This document shows, in pieces, positions 57,100 to 64,000 of a stretch of DNA of 64,000 nt. Each line of letters opens with the position of its first letter. The first letter of the stretch is position 1. The notes below the pieces were generated by a model. That model saw nothing but the letters and a program-made list of their open reading frames with translations. It searched no databases and was not told the origin of the DNA. Location: the NCBI GenBank assembly GCA_963698715.1, contig CAVORW010000003.1, positions 558,001 through 622,000 of the forward strand. The letters run 5' to 3'. This stretch comes from CAWHJB01 sp963698715. GTDB lineage: Bacteria > Chloroflexota > Anaerolineae > Anaerolineales > UBA4823. Position numbers and translations under genes: made by a program.

Positions 57100-58537
57100 A
57101 TGTGGAATTGACCTGAACCCTTCATTGTTGAATTGTCGTCGCCTGGTCGAGAGGCTTATACACTGCCGGAATTGGATGTACCGAAGCGAGCCTTCCGGAT
57201 GATTACGTTCGCGGTCAGCTCAATCTCCCAGAAGTGAGTGAGTTGGAGTTTGTCCGCCACTACACACGCTTAAGCCAAAAAAATTATTCTATTGATTCCG
57301 TCTTTTATCCACTAGGGTCGTGCACGATGAAGTACAACCCAAAAGTTAACGAAAAAGCGGCTTCGATCGAAGGTTTGAGCCAGGTGCATCCATTACAGCC
57401 CGGATCACCGTACAGGGTGGTCTTGAATTAATGTATAAACTACAAAAGATGCTTGGAGAGATTTCTGGATTTGCTGGAGTTTCCTTACAACCTGCCGCCG
57501 GCGCCCATGGTGAATTTGCGGGTATTTTAATGATGCGAGCATATCACGAGAGCCGCGGTGATACAAAACGCAAGAAAGTGCTCATCCCAGATTCAGCCCA
57601 TGGCACCAACCCGGCGACCAGCGCCATGTCAGGTTTTACGGTAGTGGTCCAGTTACCCTCAGATGACCGTGGCAATGTGGATCTGGATGCGCTCAAGCGT
57701 GAATGCGACGATACGGTTGTCGGGCTCATGTTTACCAACCCGAACACCCTTGGCTTGTTTGAAGAACATGTACTGGAGGTATGTGAAACCGACCATGCCT
57801 GCGGAGGCTTGATGTATGGCGATGGCGCTAATTTGAATGCTCTGTTAGGCATTGCACGACCAGGTGATATGGGCTTTGATGTTTTACATTTTAATTTGCA
57901 TAAGACCTTCACAACCCCCCATGGTGGCGGTGGCCCGGGGAGCGGCCCGGTGGGAGTAAACGAGCGATTGCTGCCTTTCTTACCTGGACCGATTGTGATG
58001 AAAGATGGAGCCATGTATTCCTTGCAAGCTCCCGAAAAATCTATTGGCCGATTGAAAGCTTTCTCTGGAAATTATGGCATGTTTATCCGCGCCTATACCT
58101 ACATTCGCATGATGGGACCAAATGGCTTGCGAGCGGTTGCTGAAAATGCCGTGATAAATGCCAATTATCTCAAAGCGCTGGTTTCTTCAAATTATCGATT
58201 GGCAGTGGATCGAACCTGCATGCATGAATTTGTCGTTCATGGAGACATCCCCAAGACGAATGTTCGGGCATTAGATGTTGCCAAAAGATTGATCGATTAC
58301 GGTCATCACCCGCCCACGAATTATTTCCCGTTGATCGTTCACGATGCGCTGATGATCGAGCCCACTGAGACGGAGAGCAAGCAAACCCTGGATTCATTCG
58401 TGGCTGCGCTGGAAAAGATCGCTGAAGAAGCTCGATTCGATCCGGAATTGCTGCACACGGCTCCCCACACTACACCGGTAACACGTTTGGACGAAGTAGC
58501 GGCTGCTCAAAATCCAGTTTTGTGTTATAAGGACTAA
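57100..58537 (+). CDS. gcvPB: GcvPB, glycine dehydrogenase subunit 2 (frame breaks near start)
   Basis: The first part (EPFIVELSSPGREAYTLPEL, DVPKRAF, DYVRGQLNLPEVSELEFVRHY, FYPLGSCTMKYNPKVNE) is spread over three frames, with breaks near 57110, 57193 and 57415. From 57431 it is open to the end. The PLP lysine is in NLHKTFTTPHGGGGPGSG. About 478 residues in all. Subunit 2 holds the cofactor for glycine decarboxylation. It ends the cleavage operon; the 198 bases to the next gene hold no gene. Confidence 0.8.
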
Positions 58538-58735
58538 GTTTAGCGAAAGCAAGCTGTTAGCGCCATGCTGCTTCGACGCGCCTGTTTGGCTTCATACTGG
58601 AAATTAGTTTATCCTCTCGTCTGTAGATTTCAGCAGGTGAACACAAAGTGATTGGTCGAACTACCACTTGTTTCATTAAGATTGCTTACAGCCAATCACC
58701 ACTGATCGCTTCGATTTTGAAACCAGGAGCAATGT

Positions 58736-59602
58736 ATGACGACCCAGATTCATCCATCGGATATTATTAAACCACCTGATTTGCGTATCTTGCCTCTTAA
58801 ACTGCTGGTCGAGCACGAATTCAATGACATTCAACGAACCGCTCCTCTCGCCCAACGATTGGAAGAACAAGGTGTCTTAAAAAACCCGCCCATTGTCGCG
58901 CCGATCGGTAGCGGAGATGACCGCTTTGTTGTTCTGGATGGAGCCAACCGGACCATGGCTTTGAGCAGCCTAGGCTATCCCCACGTTCTGGCGCAAGTTG
59001 TCCGTTACGAGGAGCCAATTGTCACTCTGACTACCTGGCACCACCTGATCGCTGAAATGGATATGGAAGAATTTACCCAGCTCTTGTCGAATGTAGAGGG
59101 GGTCGACTTCTTCCCAACAGATTACTTGCATGCTCGCGCCGGGTTGGCGCGGCGGGAGTGCCTGATTTATGTTCTTCGAGCAGATGGTCAGGTGTTTGTT
59201 GCTCGACCGAAACAACCTGGCTTATTCACTCACGAACAGAACCAGTTATTGAACGCCCTGGTCGATACGTACAAAGAGCGCGGGAGCTTGCATCGGGCAA
59301 TGACCGATGACCTTGAGGAGGCCAAACAACTTTACCCACATCTAACCGGGCTGGTGGTTTTTCCACAATACGATCCCGCAGAAGTGCTGACACTGGCGCG
59401 GGATGGCGAGCTGTTGCCAACCGGCCTGACACGACATCTGATCCAGGGTCGAATTTTGCGTGTCAATTATCCTCTCAGTGAACTTAAGTCAGAAGAACCT
59501 TTGGAAACAAAAAATACTCGTCTGCGGGCATGGTTGCGAATGAAGATGTCGTCCAGAGAGGTTCGTTTCTATGGCGAAATGACCTATTTATTCGATGAAT
59601 AA
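58736..59602 (+). CDS. ParB-fold serine kinase, SerK/SbnI-like
   Basis: 288 residues from ATG 58736, with GGAGCA before it. N-terminal ParB/Srx-like domain: LPLKLLVEHEFND with E26 or E28 at the place of the SerK catalytic Glu, and VLDGANRTMALSSLGY in place of the ParB/SerK DGHHR loop. It is not followed by parA or by a DNA-binding helix-turn-helix. SerK (Thermococcus) and SbnI (Staphylococcus) phosphorylate free L-serine to O-phosphoserine. The next genes, SerC and SerA, use exactly that product. The N-R replacing H-R in the loop is a caution. Confidence 0.68.
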   Translation: MTTQIHPSDIIKPPDLRILPLKLLVEHEFNDIQRTAPLAQRLEEQGVLKNPPIVAPIGSGDDRFVVLDGANRTMALSSLGYPHVLAQVVRYEEPIVTLTTWHHLIAEMDMEEFTQLLSNVEGVDFFPTDYLHARAGLARRECLIYVLRADGQVFVARPKQPGLFTHEQNQLLNALVDTYKERGSLHRAMTDDLEEAKQLYPHLTGLVVFPQYDPAEVLTLARDGELLPTGLTRHLIQGRILRVNYPLSELKSEEPLETKNTRLRAWLRMKMSSREVRFYGEMTYLFDE

Positions 59603-59633
59603 TTATCTAAAGAACTAAAGGAAATCAACGATT

Positions 59634-60758
59634 ATGGCAACAACTCAACCATCAACATCAGCTGCAGGCTTCACGCGCGTTCACAACTTCTCTGCCGGTC
59701 CAGCCACCCTGCCCCTGCCCGCGCTCCAGCAAGCCCAGTCAGAGCTCCTGGATTTTCGAGGCCAGGGTATGTCGCTCATGGAAATGAGCCATCGCTCCGC
59801 CGCCTTTGATGCAGTCATCCAGCAGACAGAAGCCGATCTACGTCAACTGTTTGGTATTCCAGGCGATTATAAGGTGCTCTTTTTACAGGGCGGCGCCAGC
59901 TTGCAGTTTGGCATGCTGCCGATGAACCTTCGCTCGCCCAATACTTCGGCCGATTACACAGTCAACGGAACCTGGGGACAAGCTGCCTACGAAGATGCCC
60001 TCCGCTTGGGAAAGGCCCGAGTGGCGGCATCCACACAAGCTACGAACTTCGACCGAGTCTCGACTCAATCTGAACTCGACCTGGATCCGAACGCAGCCTA
60101 CCTGCACTTCACCAGCAATGAGACCATTCATGGCGTGCAGTGGCAAACAGAACCGGTTGCCCTCTCGGGCGTCCCGCTGGTGTGTGATATGTCCTCCGAC
60201 TTTCTAAGCCGACCGGTTGACATCAGCCGCTATGGCATGATCTACGCTGGAGCCCAGAAGAATGCCGGGCCGGCTGGGGTTACATTAGTAATATTGCATG
60301 AGGACCTGCTTAAACGTGTGCCGGATAATCTCCCGGTGATGTTGGACTACAAAGTGCAGGCATCCAAAGGATCCATGTACAATACTCCACCCACCTATGC
60401 CATTTATATCGTAGGCCTGGTGCTGCGCTGGCTGATCGATTTGGGTGGACTGCCCGCGACCCTAGATCGCAATCAGCACAAAGCCGACTTGCTCTATAAT
60501 GCCATTGACCAGAGTGGAGGCTTCTACCGCGGCCACGCTCAACCAGGCAGCCGTTCACTGATGAACGTTACCTACCGCCTGCCAAGTGAAGATCTTGAAA
60601 AATTATTTGTTAAGCAGGCCGGGCAGAATGGTTTGATCGGGTTGAAAGGCCACCGATCAGTTGGTGGGCTGCGGGCTTCAATTTACAATGCCTGTCCGCT
60701 GGAAGCCGTTGAAGCCCTGGTTCAATTCATGGCTGAATTTATGCGCACCCAGGGTTAG
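59634..60758 (+). CDS. serC: Phosphoserine aminotransferase
   Basis: 374 residues with AAAGGAA before ATG 59634. The opening VHNFSAGPATLPLPALQQAQSELLDF is diagnostic of SerC, the PLP lysine is in IYAGAQKNAGPAGVT, and the C-terminus has LKGHRSVGGLRASIYNACPLEAV. It interconverts O-phosphoserine and 3-phosphohydroxypyruvate with glutamate and 2-oxoglutarate. Between SerK-like and SerA genes it could run in either direction. Confidence 0.92.
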   Translation: MATTQPSTSAAGFTRVHNFSAGPATLPLPALQQAQSELLDFRGQGMSLMEMSHRSAAFDAVIQQTEADLRQLFGIPGDYKVLFLQGGASLQFGMLPMNLRSPNTSADYTVNGTWGQAAYEDALRLGKARVAASTQATNFDRVSTQSELDLDPNAAYLHFTSNETIHGVQWQTEPVALSGVPLVCDMSSDFLSRPVDISRYGMIYAGAQKNAGPAGVTLVILHEDLLKRVPDNLPVMLDYKVQASKGSMYNTPPTYAIYIVGLVLRWLIDLGGLPATLDRNQHKADLLYNAIDQSGGFYRGHAQPGSRSLMNVTYRLPSEDLEKLFVKQAGQNGLIGLKGHRSVGGLRASIYNACPLEAVEALVQFMAEFMRTQG

Positions 60759-60778
60759 TTGGAGGCTTTGAGGTAATA

Positions 60779-61531
60779 ATGATTGCCTTGAAGATTCTTG
60801 TTTCAGATACCCTGGGAAAGCAGGGCCTGGACATTCTTGCATCCAGGGCTGAATTAGCCTACAAACCGGAAATCTCCCCCGAGGCATTGCTGGATGAATT
60901 ATCAGCCTCTGGGTTTGATCATCTCACTGTCCCGCCATATTCATGATGCACATACATCTATGAAAGAGGGTTGCTGGGAGAAAAAGCGGTTTAAGGGTGT
61001 TGATCTGGGTGGCAAAACCCTGGGGTTGTGGGAATAGGGAATATTGGTTCGCTGGTAGCCCAATATGGCGCTGCGCTTGGTATGCAGGTATTGGCATTCG
61101 ATCCTTGCCTGGCGCCTGCAGAAATTAAAGTCCGCGGGGCGGAACCGGTTTCGTTTAAGAACCTGCTTGCCGGATCAGATTACATTACGCTGCATTTGCC
61201 CCTGACACTGGAAACCCATAACCTGCTCAGCACATCCCAGTTTAGACAGATGAAACCTGGCGCTCGCCTGGTAAGCACGGCTCGCGGTGGGCTAATCGAT
61301 GAAGACGCTCTGGTGCAAGCACTTGACGCTGGTCATCTGGCTGGAGCTGCCCTGGATGTATTTGCCGATGAGCCGCCTCCATCGTCCAGCATAGCTCGGC
61401 ACCCAGCCGTGATTGCCACACCTCATATCGCATCTCAGACGGAAGAAGCCCAAATTCGCGCCGCCACATCCATAGCCGAAGAAATTATTTCTGTGTTGAA
61501 TGGCAATGAGCCTCGCTGGAAAGTGTGCTGA
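60779..61531 (+). pseudogene. serA: D-3-phosphoglycerate dehydrogenase, internal deletion and frame breaks
   Basis: From ATG 60779 the first 45 residues are a SerA start (LKILVSDTLGKQGLDILASRAELAYKPEISPEALLDEL). About 55-60 residues of the substrate-binding domain are then absent. The sequence resumes in another frame at LSRHIHDAHTSMKEGCWEKK, breaks again near 61020 and continues as VGIGNIGSLVAQ with catalytic Arg (STARGGLI), Glu (DVFADEPP) and His (ATPHIAS). The C-terminus stops without an ACT domain. The missing segment cannot be a one-base error, so this copy is probably inactive unless misassembled. Confidence 0.7.
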
Positions 61532-61719
61532 GTAGTTTATTAACCCTCATTTTGATAAGAGGCAATAATTTGGTTTGCAATTCGGGCGGCGCATTCAATC
61601 ATCTGAGATTGCGAGGTGCGTCTGGCCAGCGGGTTCGCCTTAGGCGGCAGCCGGAATTGTGCGGTCAGCCTGCTGGACGAGTTGGCGTGTGAGCAGGTCC
61701 GCCACCATCAATCTCAATC
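61532..61719. other. Region between convergent serA and MoaD-like genes
   Basis: On the minus strand a frame ending at 61540 reads KANPLARRTSQSQMIECAAR...IIASYQNEG and looks like the C-terminal end of a protein, but its beginning is not visible and it cannot be named. Otherwise nothing is seen. Confidence 0.25.
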
Positions 61720-62049
61720 TCAGTGCTCCTCTTGTTCGGGTTCATCCAGGCGAAGCACGTCAACGTTCATCCGCCCGCTGGATACCGGGCTGAACAGACT
61801 GATGATGTCGTCCGGCTGGAGAGCGGTATCGATGGAATCTGGCAGCAGCCGTGGATTCCTGCCATTGACAAACAGCGGCAGGTCCTTGCGCAAGCTGCCG
61901 CTGTCATCCGTTAATTCAGGCCGCATCGCCGGAAACTGCCGGACAATCTCCTCGATGAGCTCTCGAACAGTCCCACCGCCGGGGAAATCCACCTGCACGG
62001 TTTTCCCGCCGATAACCAATTGTAACGTGCCAAATATATTTACTTGCAT
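61720..62049 (-). CDS. MoaD/ThiS-family small sulfur-carrier-like protein
   Basis: 109 residues. Beta-grasp pattern MQVNIFGTLQLVIGGKTVQVDF, TVRELIEEIVRQFPAMRPEL, LPLFVNGRNPRLLPD...IDTALQPDDIISLFSPVSSG. In MoaD the chain ends with Gly-Gly just after this point; here SSG is followed by about 17 more residues (RMNVDVLRLDEPEQEEH), so the tail would have to be cut off to expose a glycine or the protein is not a sulfur donor. It ends the short minus-strand pair with the glyoxalase-fold gene, 56 bases apart. Confidence 0.7.
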   Translation of the reverse strand: MQVNIFGTLQLVIGGKTVQVDFPGGGTVRELIEEIVRQFPAMRPELTDDSGSLRKDLPLFVNGRNPRLLPDSIDTALQPDDIISLFSPVSSGRMNVDVLRLDEPEQEEH

Positions 62050-62105
62050 GCCTGGATCCTTGAAAGTTCAAGTAGCCCGACCGATTAAGAGCTTTTCTGT
62101 TGAAG

Positions 62106-62672
62106 CTAGTGTTCGGCCGTTACGACCTGAGGTTGCCTGACCTCGCTCAACTCGGCGATGGCGTCAGCCAGGTGCTGATCGGTGATATTGTAGTCCGCGT
62201 TCTCCACCCGCAGACGGTGAGCTGTGCGCATTACGTCTGCGACCGTTTTCCCTTCAGGTGGAATGAATTTATAACAGGCCATCTCAAGCAGCTGCCCGTT
62301 TGGATCCCGAAAGTAGATCGAATCCATAAACCCACGGTCAATCGGTCCCGTGTTCTTGATGCCGAGTTTTTTCAAGCGTGCCGCGATCTGAGTATAGGTG
62401 GCCCGTGAGACGGTGAACGCTACATGGTGCAAGTTTCCGATATTCTCGGGATTGGGTGCAGGGTCGTTCACCCGTGTCGGCCGGACGAAGAACGTGATCA
62501 AGCGCCCATCACCGGGGTCAAAGTACAGATGATTCTCTTCCGGTACGTCCAGGTTGGGCTGTTCAAAGACCAGCGGCATACCGAGTACACCTTGATAAAA
62601 ATCGATGATTGCCTGGCGGTTCGAACCGACGAATGTCAGGTGGTGAACACCCTGAGTTTGAATGATGGTCAT
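62106..62672 (-). CDS. Glyoxalase/dioxygenase (VOC) superfamily protein
   Basis: 188 residues with a GGAGG-type site before ATG 62672. Two beta-alpha-beta-beta-beta modules: VHHLTFVGSNRQAIIDFYQGVLGM, then NLHHVAFTVS and FMDSIYFRDPNGQLLEMACY. Metal ligands H (HHLTF), H (HHVAF) and E (LLEMA) are in place, as in ring-cleaving dioxygenases and related lyases. A C-terminal extension of about 45 residues lies beyond the VOC fold. Substrate unknown; no clear link with the ureide genes. Confidence 0.78.
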   Translation of the reverse strand: MTIIQTQGVHHLTFVGSNRQAIIDFYQGVLGMPLVFEQPNLDVPEENHLYFDPGDGRLITFFVRPTRVNDPAPNPENIGNLHHVAFTVSRATYTQIAARLKKLGIKNTGPIDRGFMDSIYFRDPNGQLLEMACYKFIPPEGKTVADVMRTAHRLRVENADYNITDQHLADAIAELSEVRQPQVVTAEH

Positions 62673-62841
62673 AGTAATCCTCCGTTACCAACTCATTAAA
62701 TACTGATGATTAGGTCAACTGGCCTTGTAGATCGGCGAGCGGATTGTGATATTCAGCGAGCGTTCAGGTTGCGCGTGGGCTTCACTTCCGCCAAAGATAA
62801 CGTATCCGGATGCTTTAAGCCGCTCTTACCCGGTCAGATCG

Positions 62842-62880
62842 ATAGTCTGGCCATTTTCTGGAACCAATTGGCCAGACTAT
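62842..62880. repeat. Perfect 12-bp inverted repeat
   Basis: ATAGTCTGGCCA (62842-62853) and TGGCCAGACTAT (62869-62880) pair without mismatch over a 15-base centre. It lies about 170 bases upstream of the glyoxalase gene start, in a gap with no adjacent stop codon. A protein-binding palindrome or a leftover terminator are both possible. Confidence 0.5.
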
Positions 62881-63202
62881 ACAGACATAATAACATAAGT
62901 CCGGCTGGGATGAAAATGGGGACCTGCTCTTGGAGAATTGGGAAGAAGTGGGGTGGGCCTGCACACACTTAGAACATGAGTGCGCCTTCCATTGCCAGGA
63001 TCGGTTTATCTACGGCACGGATATTGAAGCCTTGCCGCTTCTCGATTCTGCTGCTGAGTTCGATCTGGAACGTGAGGCCGGGCAGCCCTGGTTGGTACGG
63101 ACCCTCAGCAGCTCTAGAACAGGATCAACAGTTCATCGAGTGAAATCAAGCATATCGGCAATTCAAGTGCGCTAATTCCTCAGCAAAATGCGCAATTATG
63201 GC

Positions 63203-63230
63203 TTGACTTTTTTGCAAAAGCAGCTATGAT
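63203..63230 (+). promoter_or_regulatory. Sigma-70-like promoter
   Basis: TTGACT at 63203-63208 and TATGAT at 63225-63230 with a 16-base spacer. It faces the NagB-like gene 320 bases downstream, giving a long leader. Confidence 0.5.
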
Positions 63231-63549
63231 CAAATTAAAGTTCATCCTATCCACACATTTTGCATGTTCTCAGCAAAAGGGATAGATCAGGCAGCGGATC
63301 AATGATAAATTGCCCAACTATCTTTGCCGGTGGATACCGGAGTCGTTTTCGGTCGATGGAAATTTTTCAAAATCGGCCTGGCGCTCCATGCCTGTCCTGG
63401 AAATGAGACTCGTCGCAGAAGGTACAATGCCAGCCGTTCTCATTTCATCGCCCGACTTGTTTTGGGCACTGGATATTTGAATAGCCCGCTCGCTGGCCCT
63501 GAATTGTCACTTAACCAGGCCCAGCGCGTATAAAAACAACAGGAGAACT

Positions 63550-64000
63550 ATGGACAGCCTCCCCGAATATCTACATCTCCCTGCTGCCGAGCTGGCGCGG
63601 GTCAGTAAAGTGGCCCTGAAGATTCTGCCAGATTTGCCAGCACTTTACCAGCACTTTGCGCGTTCGATCGCCGCTGAAATTCAGGAAAATAACCGTCTGG
63701 GCAACCCCACCCGCTTGATTTTACCGGTTGGGCCGCTGGGACAGTTTCCCATTCTGGCAGGCATTTGCAATCATGAACGGATTTCATGGAAGAATGTTTA
63801 CACGTTCAACATGGATGAGTACTGTGATTGGCAAGGACGTGCGATTCCCGCCAGCCACCCGTTGAGTTTCCGGGGCTACATTCAAAAGTTCTTGTTCGAG
63901 CGTCTTGAACCGGAAATACGTATACCAGGCGCTCAGATCCATTTCCCGGATCCGCTCAATCTGGACTGGATCAGCGAACGTATTCAAGAGGTTGGGGGAA
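63550..64000 (+). CDS. NagB-like glucosamine-6-phosphate deaminase family, N-terminal part
   Basis: An open frame from ATG 63550, with AGGAG just before it, runs off the window after 150 codons. PTRLILPVGPLGQFPIL, CNHERISWKNV and TFNMDEYCDW match the NagB phosphate loop and FNMDEY active-site segment. NagB turns glucosamine-6-phosphate into fructose-6-phosphate and ammonia; related members act on other amino-sugar or keto-sugar phosphates. The first 55 residues are longer than in NagB itself. It would fit the amino-sugar theme of the SIS and PfkB genes. Confidence 0.72.
   Translation, partial: MDSLPEYLHLPAAELARVSKVALKILPDLPALYQHFARSIAAEIQENNRLGNPTRLILPVGPLGQFPILAGICNHERISWKNVYTFNMDEYCDWQGRAIPASHPLSFRGYIQKFLFERLEPEIRIPGAQIHFPDPLNLDWISERIQEVGG

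Larger units (their letters stand above)
62673..63549. other. Long intergenic region with hairpin and promoter
   Basis: 877 bases. Open frames of 60-90 codons here show no family and no consistent ribosome sites. It holds the 12-bp hairpin at 62842-62880 and the promoter at 63203-63230 described separately. A decayed gene within 62930-63175 is possible. Confidence 0.4.

Noticed and set aside
57544..58014. Open frame antisense to gcvPB
   Set aside because: Shadow of a conserved gene; no start context or recognisable domain.
58736..59602. ParB partition protein
   Set aside because: No DNA-binding helix-turn-helix, no parA neighbour, and it is followed by serC and serA.
61616..62140. 174-codon plus-strand frame over the MoaD-like gene
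   Set aside because: It overlaps a beta-grasp protein on the minus strand whose sequence pattern is recognisable; the plus-strand product is Ser/Arg-rich with no pattern.
1..64000. CRISPR array, insertion sequence, prophage, tRNA or rRNA
   Set aside because: No spaced direct repeats, transposase, integrase or recognisable structural RNA was found on either strand by reading.

Overview
The window is about 64 kb of a bacterial chromosome, about half GC, with very few gaps and long same-direction operons. The solute-binding lipoproteins have a lipobox cysteine followed by a Pro/Glu/Ala/Thr-rich linker, and BtpA-like, DhnA-aldolase-like, FixABCX and SerK-like genes sit together. This suits an anaerobic or facultative member of the Chloroflexota (Anaerolineae-like). 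That placement is inferred from style and gene content, not from a marker gene; no rRNA or tRNA gene was found.

Layout. (1) 1-3724, minus strand: the start of a CehA/McbA-like hydrolase and a sugar-type ABC importer (binding protein, two permeases). (2) 4360-9487: PfkB kinase, AllE-like cupin, Asp/Glu/hydantoin racemase, class I aldolase, allantoinase. (3) 9760-13444: GntR/HutC regulator and a GAF histidine kinase/NarL regulator pair. (4) 13638-28977: a second sugar ABC importer, two SIS-domain proteins, PfkB, EamA exporter, a second allantoinase, three TRZ/ATZ-type amidohydrolases, BtpA-like barrel, second racemase. (5) 29160-37441: a Dpp-type importer enclosing a third PfkB, then a fourth amidohydrolase. 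(6) 37717-41851: two divergent carbamate-kinase-like proteins enclosing a kinase/regulator pair that has lost its phosphotransfer residues. (7) 42270-48916: transcarbamoylase, true carbamate kinase, M20 hydrolase, second AllE-like cupin, IlvC-like reductase, YgeW/AOTC-like transcarbamoylase. (8) 49113-58537: FixCXAB, an amino-acid dehydrogenase, and the glycine cleavage system. (9) 58736-61531: SerK-like serine kinase, SerC, a damaged SerA. (10) 61720-64000: MoaD-like protein, glyoxalase-fold protein, start of a NagB-like deaminase.

How it could work together (inference). Imported ureides, hydantoins or N-glycosyl derivatives would be phosphorylated and split on the sugar side (PfkB, SIS, aldolase, BtpA) and ring-opened on the nitrogen side (allantoinases, racemases, amidohydrolases, AllE). 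Transcarbamoylases would pass the carbamoyl group to phosphate, and carbamate kinase would make ATP from it. The C2 product would leave as glycine through the cleavage system, or as serine through SerK, SerC and SerA to 3-phosphoglycerate. The set partly resembles the E. coli yge/all purine and ureide clusters, but the sugar-kinase/SIS/aldolase layer is not part of those.

Quality caution. At least fifteen well-conserved genes are broken by one-base indels, and one by an in-frame TAG. Many can be repaired by one base, which points to an error-prone draft assembly. Several lesions are larger and look like real decay: an allantoinase remnant, a cytosine-deaminase tail, a thioredoxin-like remnant and the serA deletion.
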